Assembly: GCA_964030785.1 (NCBI GenBank)
Contig: OZ034967.1
Span: 66,799,413-66,863,412, forward strand
Source of the DNA: Siderastrea siderea
Taxonomy: Eukaryota; Cnidaria; Anthozoa; Scleractinia; Rhizangiidae
Direction: 5' to 3'
Length of the DNA stretch: 64,000 nt
Positions 1-10,600 of this stretch are shown here, one piece after another (the stretch's first letter is position 1; the number at the start of each line of letters is the position of its first letter). The translations under genes were made by a program, and so were the position numbers. The notes under the pieces were generated by a model. That model searched no databases. It worked only from the letters and a program-made list of their open reading frames with translations, and had not been told where the DNA came from.

Positions 1-58
1 CTGCTGCAGCTGTTTCGATAGAGGTTGGGTTGCCCTTCTTTTCCATAGATCCCATCTC

Positions 59-650
59 TTATTTTTTTAGCTCCTCCACGGAACAACCATGTAATGGAGA
101 TTTTTTACTTTTTACTATGTAATTAGGGTCATCTCCGTATTTCGTGATCAGCTGATTGACCGTTTGCAACAGGGTTGATTCATGGTGATGTTCAGGCTCA
201 ACCGGTCCCGGCATCCCCCACTCTTTACGTGTGGATTTTTCTTCCATCAGCGGTGGGGTGGGGGTGGTGGTGGAAAATCATCACCGTCAACATCTTCATA
301 TGGAGGCGGTGATGTTGGTTCTGGTGATGGTGGTGGTGTTGGTGTATCCGGTCTGAATTCTTCGCCAAACGGGTTGGTTCTGTCAAATTCGACCATTGCA
401 TAATCAGGACTTTCCTCCACCTCTTGGGCTGTGGTGCTGCTCTTCTCATCAAGCCTTTTTGTAATAGGTTAAAAAAGCTCCTCCCCTGAAAGCTGTCCAA
501 ATTCTTTGCTTTTTTGTCCATTCTGAATTTTTGGTGAATGTCTTGTGTTTGTTGATCGACGGCCGACTTTTCCTCAGACAACTGATTCCACTTTTGTACT
601 GTCACATTTCCAGCGTGATTATATAAAAACCAAAAAAATGAAGATTCCAC
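59..650 (-). pseudogene. Decayed acidic, proline-rich protein with a PPPY motif
   Basis: Read leftward, this stretch holds pieces of one protein-like sequence split over different frames. A helical part (about 640-430) is followed by an acidic, proline-rich part (403 to about 260) containing SPPPYEDVDGDD near 300. A charged tail (247-59) then ends with a normal stop. The frame changes near 430 and again near 260, where the proline run meets a TGA, so it is not translatable as it stands. It lies head-to-head with the rightward ATPase relic and is probably part of the same decayed virus-like element. PPxY motifs recruit WW-domain ubiquitin ligases and occur in several virion proteins; applying that role here is inference. 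I do not recognise the family. Confidence 0.4.
622..629 (+). promoter_or_regulatory. TATA box of the left relic's rightward genes
   Basis: TATAAAAA lies just upstream of the ATPase relic and has the same form as the boxes in front of late genes in the intact element. The promoter role is inferred. Confidence 0.4.
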
Positions 651-1241
651 AAATTATGACCCAGGTTTTTTCAAGAGTAGCTACAAGCAAGGCCACCCTT
701 GCATGCCGGCCGATGTTTTCCGGATGCTGATTTGTGGACCCAGTAATTCTGGCAAAACAAACATATTACTGCACTGCTTTATGAGTTGCTTGAATTTTGA
801 TAAAATTTATCTCTTTTCAAAGAACCTGCACCAGAACAAATAACAGGCTCTTTTGCAGTACTTTGCTGAACGAATCCACCCCAAGGTTGGTTACGAGGTC
901 ATCGAGGCTCCCGGTGATGAAATCATTCCACTCGAAGAGCTACCGGTGGACAACCCAAAAATTGTTGTTTTTGGTGATCTGGTTTGTGAAAGCAACCAAA
1001 ACAGCATCATAAATTATTTTATCAACGGACGGCACAGAAACTGCTGCGTTATTTACCTTACTCAAACCTTTTACAAGGTGCCAAAAATATCCGCGATAAC
1101 TGCAGCCATATTTGTATTTTCAAATTTCTTCCACGAGAAAACAAGGGGATTGCGGACAAAATAGGTGTTGATCATACCACGTTAGATCGCGCCACCGATA
1201 AAAAATATTCTTTCTTTTACTATGATAAACCTCAAAATTAA
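640..1241 (+). pseudogene. Decayed packaging ATPase (FtsK/HerA type) of a Polinton-like element
   Basis: A genome-packaging ATPase relic. A Walker A loop, CGPSNSGKT, is encoded near 735-760. A hydrophobic strand, KIVVFGDLV, near 955-980 occupies the Walker B place, with Gly where the family usually has an acidic residue. The segment CVIYLTQTFYKVPK, near 1043-1086, is the downstream sensor region typical of the family. Two breaks are visible: an in-frame TAA at 841-843, and a frame change in the A-run at 1083-1087, after which a second frame stays open to a TAA at 1239-1241. It is followed directly by a spike-like gene and a membrane protein gene. The start is not clear because the first ATG (638) is in another frame. 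Its sequence is very different from the intact ATPase at 17325-17978, so it comes from another lineage. Confidence 0.72.
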
Positions 1242-1269
1242 TGAAACAAAATTCCGATGAAGAAATATA

Positions 1270-2783
1270 ATGGGGTATATTAACAGCCAAATTGGTGAAA
1301 CTAGCCAAACGACAAGTGAAACGGTGGGTCCTCCTAGGCCGAGCGGTGATATAGGCCCCGCGGGACCACAAGGTCCGATTGGCCCCCAAGGGGAGAAGGG
1401 TCCTCGAGGGGAGGCCGGTCCACAAGGACCCCAAGGGCAAAATGGACCGCAGGGTCCCCAAGGGGTGGCCGATCCACAGGGACCTCAAGGGCGAGATGGA
1501 CCGCAGGGTCCAAAAGGCGGCAAAGGTGATCCTGGGCCCTAGGGTAGTGCCAGCATTGTCGCTGATATTGACATGCCAAATAAGTACGATATTTTGCGGT
1601 TAAAAAGCAACCCTTATCCTATCCACGGTGATCTGACAAAGGTAATAAACTATCAGGACACGAGAGATATCTTTCTTTCAAAAAAGGAAGGTGGGAAAAT
1701 GGAAGCAAGCATTGATATGAATAATAATACACTCTACAACGTAAAAGACCCAGAAGAGATAGATCAAGCCACAAACAAAAAGTATGTCGACAATCAGCTT
1801 GAAAAAAAATGGATAAAGCGGCTGACATTGACATGAAAAATCATTCGATTACCAATCTTGATCTTCCATCAAACCAGAGAGACGCCGCATGTGTCGAGTT
1901 TGTTAACTACAGAATGAAACAACTCAATGAAACACATATCAGTAGCTCGGTAAATAAAAAGGACGTCTTCAGATACTTGATGGAAGACACTGATGAATCG
2001 TCCAGTGAAAACATCGATGTTTTGGGCATCAACGATTTTCCCGAGTCTCCACATCAAGTAAATAAAAAAGCTTACTTTCTCAAACTCCTGTTTGAAAAAG
2101 ACTCACCGCACCAGTACCGGTCACGCCTCGGTTTTAACCTCCATCCACTTTCGGTCGGTTACTACACGATGGTTGTGGAATGGTTTCCACCAGAAATGAA
2201 TAAGGTGAGTGTGACACCACAAGCCACGACGATTTCAATTTCTAATTATACAACCAAAACATTCGAGAAGTACACCAAAACACTTATCCACTTTCACAGA
2301 TGGAGTAGCTCACCCCCGCAATACATATTTCTCGACCTGCACGGCACAGTCCGTGATACATCATTCCTAAAAGTTGGACATCTAATCGTTTATGGTCTTA
2401 AAGAAACCGTTTCAAACGTTGATCTAAGTGTCTATGACACTGCCTTTGTTATTGAAAATGGACAAATGGTAATGCAAACAGACCTGTCTTTAAACGGGCA
2501 TCGTTTTCTTGGTTCCGTTCATTACATAAATGGGATTTTGAATACAAACAATGGAAACACATTTTTATTAAATAGTTGTGACAAAATAATCATTCCAAAT
2601 CATAGCCACATATTAACTATAAAAGTGCTCTATTTCAAGCTCAAAAGTCAATATACGCCTATTTCTTTAAAAGTAAGACACAGTATTAATTTAGTACTGG
2701 CGTTTGGTCTTATGTCTGTGGAACTGGCTTCGGTTGTAAAAGATGAAGAACTGTTACTATTAATTAAATACAGAGCGCCATAA
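1270..2783 (+). pseudogene. Decayed fibre/spike gene: collagen-like shaft, fibre repeats, globular head
   Basis: A single ancestral reading frame with two breaks. After a short N-terminus come about 20 Gly-X-Y triplets (1350-1540; GPQGPQG, GEKGPRG), then two fibre-type repeats centred on the words DIDMNNNTLYNV and DIDMKNHSITNL, each followed by a TxKYVD-like or related helix. A head-like domain of about 270 residues runs to 2783. TAG at 1540-1542 interrupts the last collagen triplets in the same frame that continues afterwards. At the eight-A run 1802-1809 the frame moves by -1. Trimeric collagen or beta shafts with a C-terminal head are the build of viral and phage receptor-binding fibres; host attachment is inferred. 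It sits between ATPase and membrane-protein genes. The breaks suggest decay, though the A-run could also be a slippage site. Confidence 0.65.
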
Positions 2784-2809
2784 ACATTTTTCAGTTATTA
2801 TATACCACA

Positions 2810-3274
2810 ATGCGCGACATATACGACTTCAACCATATCGACCAGACACTTTCTAAAGAGAAAGTTAAAAAAATGAAAGAGTTATATGCGTATTACCACA
2901 AGAAGTATTTTGGCTATGAAAAGCTGTACCGCGGTTTTCGAAGAAAAACTTTTGCTTGTAATCTTTCTGCTGGCAAATTTATTATCAGCGCCGCAGTAGC
3001 CGGAGGCATTACGCTGAACCCCGTTGTCATTGCAACTTTAACAGGGGTTGGTCTTATTTTAAAAGCAGTGGCTAGCCCTAAGAAATACGATAAGAAGACA
3101 GAACAAGCAAATTTTCCCCGGATCGAATACCAAAAAGTCTTTGATGAGATTCGCGAAGCTTTCGACGAAAAGGTCTTTCTTGATAGATTGAAACATGACG
3201 AGACGCTACGGGGTCTAACTGGAAGTACATTAAGGAATGCGGGGTGGTGGACCCCGCATTCCTTTCATATTTGA
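2810..3274 (+). CDS. Two-helix membrane protein of the relic element
   Basis: An open frame of 154 codons from ATG 2810. The N-terminus is basic and aromatic (ELYAYYHKKYFGYEKLYR), followed by two hydrophobic segments at about residues 55-70 and 73-90, then a charged helical tail. It is recognisably related in layout to the protein at 15638-16297 of the intact element (LYAFYHQQWWCYRKML, then two hydrophobic segments). Both lie immediately after a repeat-rich gene that follows the ATPase. A TATA-like TATATA lies about 15 bases upstream. The last 13 codons run through a perfect hairpin, so the true end may have been lost by mutation. The function is unknown; a virion membrane or entry-associated protein is only a guess. 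Confidence 0.55.
   Translation: MRDIYDFNHIDQTLSKEKVKKMKELYAYYHKKYFGYEKLYRGFRRKTFACNLSAGKFIISAAVAGGITLNPVVIATLTGVGLILKAVASPKKYDKKTEQANFPRIEYQKVFDEIREAFDEKVFLDRLKHDETLRGLTGSTLRNAGWWTPHSFHI
3232..3264. other. Perfect 14-bp inverted repeat (hairpin)
   Basis: Arms 3232-3245 and 3251-3264 are perfectly complementary (AAGGAATGCGGGGT) with a 5-base loop. It falls at the 3' end of the last relic gene. It may act in RNA 3'-end formation, but no T-run follows. Confidence 0.6.
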
Positions 3275-5171
3275 ATTTTGATCAAAGCGCCACGAAAGAA
3301 ATAGGTGTTAAAATCCGCCGCTTTCGCTGTCAACAAAGCTTTTCTGTTACCGGAAACACACTGTTGTTGAATAAATATCACAGACCTTTTTGCAAGTTGA
3401 TCGCAACGGCAAATTTATTTTTGTGGCTGTTAACAAACAATAAGATAATAGGCTATGAATAGCCTCTTATTTCTCTAGAGGATCGTAGCGCTCGCGCGTG
3501 AGCGGTTTTACCGCTTCTCCTTTCTCCGGAGAGATCATTTGTTGGTATGTGATCGGACGTTCTGAGAGAAATACTTGAAGAGAATCTATAAATACAACAT
3601 GGTCTTTCTCCCGTTTTTAACAAAATCGCGAATATATCGAGAATTATTCACAGAAACTCGATACGCTTTCTCTGCGAAAGAAAGAAACAGTAACAGTAAC
3701 AAAAAAGATAAAACTTTCGTTCACATATTAATCTGTTAGATTGCGAGCAGTCTCAAATCGTGCTCGCTCGCGCTCGCTATTTGCGCTTCGTTCAGCATGG
3801 ATTTTAGAGCAAAAGAGAGACTGCTCGCAGTCTAATAATCTGTCCTCTGAACAGGCCATTCGCTATGCCGTCTGAATTTGCACTAAGACTGAGCAAACTA
3901 TTGCTTCCTACGCTTGCGGTCGTTTAGTCTCCCAGACGTCTGCACGCAGGCTAGCGGTCGTTTTGCCTACGAGTCTTTTCGCCTATTAAAGGCCAGTTGG
4001 TTAACCTTTGACGCGCTTAGAGAAAGAGAAATTAAATATACTGCTTTTTCTTTTCCTAGGGTAACACGCTTTAAGAACGAAAAATAGTATATAATTCATT
4101 TACTTTCGGCATTTAAGACGTTAGCAGACAAAAACAAAAAATATATATATCGTGGGCGAAACGACCGGTTTCCCCTTGCTGACATCGTGATTTCATCCTC
4201 AGCGTTCTAATTGTTGGCGATGCTACTGGTTGCAAGTTTTACTTCACAGCACTTAATTCGATTGCCCAAGAAAAGCAGTGGTTTCCGGGCGCTCAACAGG
4301 AACATCTAAAAGTCGCCTAAGCATAACGTCCCAACGAAGAAATGTCACTTTACGGGCTTGCCTTTGGCATTTGTCCAATTCGGGGTTTGACTGTTCTCTT
4401 TCCTTCACCATCACTCTGGCCTCGTGCATGATGCCGAAGTCACGGTATTAAAACTGGTATTAAATCTGCAGCATTTCAACTTTGTTCTACCACAATGTTG
4501 AACTCAAATATTATAGTATATGGCAATTTAAAATTGTACCGAATGGACTAAACTGTAGTTTAACGAAACTGTTATTGTTATCACTGTTGTGGAAAAACAT
4601 CCAGGGACTTCTAATGATTGTGACACCTGGAAAGTGACGTGCCTCCCACCACCCCCCCCCCCCAAAATAATAAAACAAAATATAACATAACATGACAAAA
4701 ATGCAGACCTTCAATACCTGCTACAGCTAGTAACAATTTGTTTTTAATCTTTCCTCTTTCAACTGTACATATCATTGTTTGCCCCAATTCTCTAGACAGA
4801 TCCAGGAATAGGATTTATAGGAACAGGTCATGAAATGACATCATTGTGACACCATCAAAGGCTTTTTTAACTAGAATGTTCTTTGTAAACAGCGGTCTAA
4901 GGAATGCTAAACCTAAAAACTATGTTTAGAACAAATAAACTTTATTATCATTTGCCAATAAATTATTAACATGCTGTGTGCAAATATGAACCGAGAGTTA
5001 ATTCCACTGATCAAAATCAATATTAATCAAGGATAGTCAATAACAATCAATAGTCACTCAACTTTTAAGCTTTGATTTGTATTGATTTCCGTAACCAGTC
5101 AATTAATTGAAATTGATTATTATCGATTATATCGACTATTGGTTTTCATTGTTTGATAATGCCAGGCAGAA
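3275..5171. other. Non-coding host DNA between relic and satellite
   Basis: I see no convincing coding sequence. The stretch holds a foldback element (3736-3835), a poly-C run near 4650 and AT-rich DNA with short inverted words near 5000-5150. Whether the relic's missing genes or terminal repeat once lay here cannot be seen. Confidence 0.5.
3736..3835. mobile_element. 100-bp foldback/MITE-like element
   Basis: The terminal 19 bases TTAGATTGCGAGCAGTCTC are repeated in inverted orientation at 3817-3835 with one mismatch. The inside is rich in CGCTCG words. It looks like a non-autonomous DNA transposon end pair; the family is not assigned. Confidence 0.6.
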
Positions 5172-7205
5172 CGCAACAGCCACACACTGTGATGACAGAT
5201 TTGGATGCTACTGCTCCCCTCATTAGTAGCTAACTTTTAATTGAAAGGGATTGTTAAAGGTAACAGTCGCACACTCCAACGATACGGCTGGATGCTTCTG
5301 TTCCCCTCATTAGTAACTGAGACTTAAAATAGAAAGGGATTGTTTAAGGTAACAGCCACACACTCCAACGATACATCTCGATGCTACTGTTCCCCTCATT
5401 AGTAACTGAGACTTAAAATAGAATGGGATTGTTGAAGGTAACAGCCGCACACTCCGACAATACATCTGGATGCTCTTGTTCCCCTCATTAGTAACTGAGA
5501 TTTAAAATAGAAAGGGATTGTTAAAGGTAACAGTCGCACACTCCGATGATACATCTGGATGCTACTGTTCCTCTCATTAGTAACTGAGACTTAAAATAGA
5601 AAGGGATTGTTAAAGGTAACAGCCGCACACTCCAATGATACATCTGGATGCTACTGTTCCCCTCATTAGTAACTGAAACGTAAAATAGAAAGGGATTGTT
5701 AAAGGTAAAAGCCACACACTCTGACGATACATCTGGATGCCACTGTTCCTCTCATTAGTAACTGAGACTTAAGATAGAAAGGGATTGTTAAAGGCAACAG
5801 TCGCACACTCCAACGATACATCTGGATGCTACTGTTCCCCTCATTAGTAACTGAGATTTAAAATAGAAAGGGATTGTTTAAGGTAACAGCCGCACACTCT
5901 GATGATACATCTGGATGCTACTGTTCCTCTCATTAGTAACTGAGACTTAAAATAGAAAGTGATTGTTTAAGGTAACAGCCGCACACTCCGACGACACATC
6001 TGGATGCTACTGTTCCTCTCATTAGTAACTGAGACTTAAAATAGAAAGGGATTGTTAAAGGCAACAGTCGCACACTCCAACGATACATCTGGATGCTACT
6101 GTTCCTCTCATTAGTAACTGAGACTTAAAATAGAAAGGGATTGTTAAAGGTAACAGTCGCACACTCTGACGATACATCTGGATGCCACTGTTCCTCTCAT
6201 TAGTAACTGAGACTTAAGATAGAAAGGGATTGTTAAAGGTAACAGTCGCACACTCCGACGATACATCTGGATGCTACTGTTCCCCTCATTAGTAACTGAG
6301 ATTTAAAATAGAAAGGGATTGTTTAAGGTAACAGCCGCACACTCTGATGATACATCTGGATGCTACTGTTCCTCTCATTAGTAACTGAGACTTAAAATAG
6401 AAAGTGATTGTTTAAGGTAACAGCCGCACACTCCGACGACACATCTGGATGCTACTGTTCCTCTCATTAGTAACTGAGACTTAAAATAGAAAGGGATTGT
6501 TAAAGGCAACAGTCGCACACTCCAACGATACATCTGGATGCTACTGTTCCTCTCATTAGTAACTGAGACTTAAAATAGAAAGGGATTGTTAAAGGTAACA
6601 GTCGCACACTCTGACGATACATCTGGATGCCACTGTTCCTCTCATTAGTAACTGAGACTTAAGATAGAAAGGGATTGTTAAAGGTAACAGTCGCACACTC
6701 CGACGATACATCTGGATGCTACTGTTCCCCTCATTAGTACCTGAGATTTAAAATAGAAAGGGATTGTTTAAGTTAACAGCCGCACACTCCGATGATACAT
6801 CTGGATGCTACTGTTCCCCTCATTAGTAACTGAGACTTAAAATAGAAAGGGATTGTTAAAGGTTACAGCCGCACACTTCGACGATACATCTGGATGCTAC
6901 TGTTCCCCTCATTAGTAACTGAGACTTAAAATAGAAAGGGATTGTTAAAAGTACAGTCGCACACTCCGACGATACATCTGGATGCTACTGTTCCTCTCAT
7001 TAGTAACTGAGACTTAAAATAGAAAGGGATTGTGAAAGGTAACAGTCGCACACTCTGACGATACATCTGGATGCCACTGTTCCTCTCATTAGTAACTGAG
7101 ACTTAAGATAGAAAGGGATTGTTAAAGGTAACAGTCGCACACTCCGACGATACATCTGGATGCTACTGTTCCCCTCGTTAGTACCTGAGATTTAAAATAG
7201 AAAGG
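5172..7205. repeat. 89-bp satellite array, left part (about 23 copies)
   Basis: A tandem array with an 89-bp period, measured from successive GGGATTG words at 5251, 5340, 5429 and 5518. A higher-order period of 445 bp (five monomers) is visible: the variant GATGCCACTG recurs at 5736, 6181, 6626 and 7070. The array stops at 7205, where the provirus begins, and resumes in phase after 29132. There are no genes; open frames across it simply follow the repeat. Confidence 0.95.
7200..7205. repeat. Left target-site duplication of the provirus
   Basis: GAAAGG, the 6 bases abutting the left end. The same 6 bases follow the right end at 29133-29138. Joining the flanks with one copy restores the satellite consensus AATAGAAAGGGATTG. 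Six bp is the length expected for Polinton integrases. Confidence 0.93.
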
Positions 7206-7566
7206 AGTAGTAAATTGCGCTCGTTTGGTAGATTTCCTGGCTTCTGATTGGTCGAGAGCGATCACGTGACCAGAGGAACTTCCGGTGACGTCATAAAATC
7301 ATTTCCGGTGGCAAAAACCGCTGACCAGTATGAAAAAGGGATCGCGGGCTCATAGAACCGGAAGTCACGTGATTTTGAATGGGAAACCGCTGACGAGTGT
7401 GAAAAAAGGATCGTGGGCTCAAGGGGAAGTAAAACCACTGAGAAAACGCGGGCTCAAAGTCCAAAGTCCAATTTCTGGAACGGGGGTGGTCCTTGACTCC
7501 AAAAAAACAACACAAAATGAATAAATCACATTTTATTGGTTTGTTTACAATAACTGTGGTTTCCTT
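7206..7566 (+). repeat. Left terminal inverted repeat (361 bp)
   Basis: Matches the complement of 28771-29132 apart from one A in a homopolymer (seven versus eight). It contains a 38-bp direct repeat at 7315-7352 and 7384-7421, a CRE/ATF-type TGACGTCA (7286-7293), two TCACGTGA-type E-box words near 7262 and 7374, and ETS-type CCGGAAGT words. A leftward AATAAA (7532-7537) is well placed to end the PolB transcript. Confidence 0.96.
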
Positions 7567-7628
7567 TGAGTTCCTATTTGATAAGTGTTCCTTAATGTTC
7601 ATTACAATCGACGATCTTGTTGGGGTTT

Positions 7629-10600
7629 TCACTGGTATCCATAGGGGTAGGTCTTGAAGGTGTTGTGATCAATGACTCGTTTGTCATAGACCAACTTGTA
7701 CCATTTATGTTGGGGTTCAGTGAGCAAGGTGTAGTTTGTTGGGTTGCGAACAATTTGATAAGTTTTCGTGACTTGGATTTCCCGTGGTTTTGGAAGGGGT
7801 TTCTGGATTTCGTCCTGGACATTCTGGCGCATGACGTCATAATTGAGTTGAGTGTGTCCTTCACTGTTGAGTCGGAAGCCTCTGACCTTGCATTCCACTT
7901 TTCCTTTATTCGTAGTATACCCATAGTTCTTGGGTCCTCCACTGACAAATTCTTGAATGTATTCTTTATCATCTAATTCGGAGGCGAAGTCCCCAAGATA
8001 GGAACCCAAGACAGGTTTGAATTGAGTGGGTGTTTCCTCCAGGTAGATGACGGAGTCGGTGTCAAAGTAGAGGACTCTTTCCCCTAAGTCTTCCAGGGCG
8101 TCATACAATTTAAGGCGGGCGTGGCAGGTAGTGAAGCAGGCGACAAAAATGTTGAGGTTGGGTGAGACGCGGATGTCCTCTTTTTGTTTTTGGTAGTGGA
8201 TCTCCACCATATCATGATTGATGACGGCAACGTGACGGACGTCCAAGGAATCATTGTCCAAAAACTGGTGGAAGGCATGAGGATCATCAAAGGCTTGAAT
8301 TTGGGTCTTGTTGAGGCGTTGTCCAAACTTACCCCACATGGAGTTGAGCATGAGCTTAGCTAGGGTACGCAGGCCCGGGTTGTATTCGATCTTGTGGTAC
8401 TCCAACTGGATGCCTTCATGCAGGAAGTACTGTTCGATGTAACGTTGCTTTTCTTCTTCTGTCATGTCGTCCTTAGGCCACCCACTAGCTTCTTGTTTGA
8501 TTTTCAACCAGGTGTTGACATAATCGGCGAAGAGGCCCTCACAGGTTTCTTTAAAATGCCAGACTTCGTAGATGTATTGGACTTGGTACCCGAGCTCGAC
8601 GGCTTTATACAGTTCTGGGGTACACCAGGTACTGGTGAGGGCGCGTTGTTCGTCGGGGTGAGGGCAATGATAGGATCTGTCCAAAAGAGGTTTGTCCATT
8701 TCTTCTTCCACACAACGGGCACAGAGTGGAAAGAGCAGTTTGTTGTCATGACGGTAAGGCAGCACGGGATGGTACAATTCACGGGGAGGCAGGATTTTGC
8801 ATTGAATGAGGCCAAAGTACTGGTGTATGTCCGTGTGACCCGGTTGATAATAGATGGTGGGATGTCCTTTGGGGTAGGTGGACTTCTTGTTGACCCACGG
8901 GTACAAGGAGGTGACATCAATGTAGTGAATTTTTTGGCCAGGGGTAATATGATGGTAGAGTTTGATGGCATTGGTACGACCTCCACAGAAAGCATCCCGA
9001 GGTTCAAGAGGTTGGATAAAGTTGAGTTCCCGGACGAAGGAGTCGATCTCTGGGTGGGTGTCTCGGAGGTGGTCCCATTGACATCCCCACATTTGAATGA
9101 CGTTGTACCCTTGGTTGGTAAGCTTTTGGACTTTGTCTTGGGTGACGTCATAGAGGTCATGCATGGTTCGATCATAGTTGCGGGGATGTTTTTCGTAGCG
9201 ATGGGGATAACAGGTAGGGCATCCGTGGGTGAAACAGCCTTGAAATTCGTAGACGGTGTGGGTGTCGGGGCAATAACCATCCACATAGATCTTGGTCCCG
9301 GGGATCTTATACTCGCCTTGATTTCGGACATGTTGGATGTACTGAGGCTCTGGATTGGCACTGGCCAGTAGATCGTCGGGGTTGAGATCTTGGAGGGCGC
9401 GTTGACGTAGTTGGTGATCGCACCAGGTTAACCATTCAAGGGCTGGGATGGACTGGTTGATGTTATTTCTCCATCCCTTATGACCGGCGGGTTCGCTGGC
9501 AATACTGTTGGGGATCATCCGGTTCATACGTAAATCTCGATTACAAGCGGAGGCAATGGTGACGTGATCGAAGGGATTGAAGCCTGTTAAGTCTTCAAAC
9601 ATGCGTTTGAAAGTCAGACATCCTTGTTTGAGGAGTCGTACATCGGAGCTGCAATAGGCCAACAACTCTTGTTGAAAATGAAACACCACACCCTGGTCGC
9701 GTTGTTCTTGATGCCAGGTTTCAAAGGCTTGTCTTCCTTCGAGTGACATGCTCTCAGGCATGTAGTAATCGCGCGAGGGGAGGATGCCCACGTAGTGTTG
9801 ATGCTTAGGTATGTTGAACTTGTGGGGGAAATACCCTTTGCAGAGTTCTGTCAAACCAAAGGTTTTGGGAAACGCGGAGAGGGGCATCTGGAAGAAACTC
9901 ATGGAATCAATGAACCGGATGCGGTCATGTTTGATCTCTAAGAGTTTACATCCGTTGCGGAGTTGTTGGACGATGCGGTTGTCCCCATAGTATTCTTGGA
10001 TGATAAAGTACCCATCGTACCCTTGAAAATTATGAGCGATGACATTGACTTGACGGGTATCGTTGAGGGTCAAGGTATCTAACCATTCCAGAAAGTCACG
10101 GATACAGGTGGGACCTGGGAAAGGTTTGGGTTCATCCTTGTCTTCGGTTTCGGCCACGACGAGATTGGCAATGTGTTTTCCCTGGGGTTGCATGGCTTCG
10201 ATATCAAAGAAGACGTGTAAGGGAGGCAGGTCTTCCTCGTCCTCGTCCTCGTCCTCGGAGGAGGCAGGGGGTTCCGCGGCGGCGGCACCTCGTTTGGCGC
10301 GAGGACCTTTTTGACGGGTCCTCTTTCTCTTCTTTTGGTCTTGAGGTTTGGGGGCTCTTTGTATAAAACAACGGTGGTCGTCAGCGTGGACGTACTGATG
10401 ACAAGAAGGGCAATCTATGTGGTAACAATGGTGACGTTGAATGCGGGACAAGCCCACATTTTGTTGATAACAGTGAATGCATCGGTGTCGTTGAGAGCAC
10501 ACGGAGGACTGGAGGTCCGTGACGGGTTTGCCCGCATGGGTCTTGCTGGAATGGGCTTCGAAACACGCGGGTCCGAAAAAGTCCCGATGACACGACTTGC

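Noticed and set aside
1270..1542. Left collagen-like frame as part of a host collagen gene
   Set aside because: It is followed by fibre repeats and flanked by a packaging ATPase and a viral-type membrane protein, and has no splice sites; the host collagen-Ig genes at 41-63 kb have a different layout.
5172..7205. CRISPR-like array
   Set aside because: Units are contiguous 89-bp tandem repeats without unique spacers, in an animal genome.
7291..7632. Open frames inside the terminal repeats (also 28808-29047)
   Set aside because: Present in both ends because of the inverted repeat; no protein-like features.
8394..9371. Long rightward open frame opposite PolB
   Set aside because: Mirror of a GC-rich, motif-bearing coding strand; no domain and no promoter. 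The same holds for 10311-11267 and 8504-9361.
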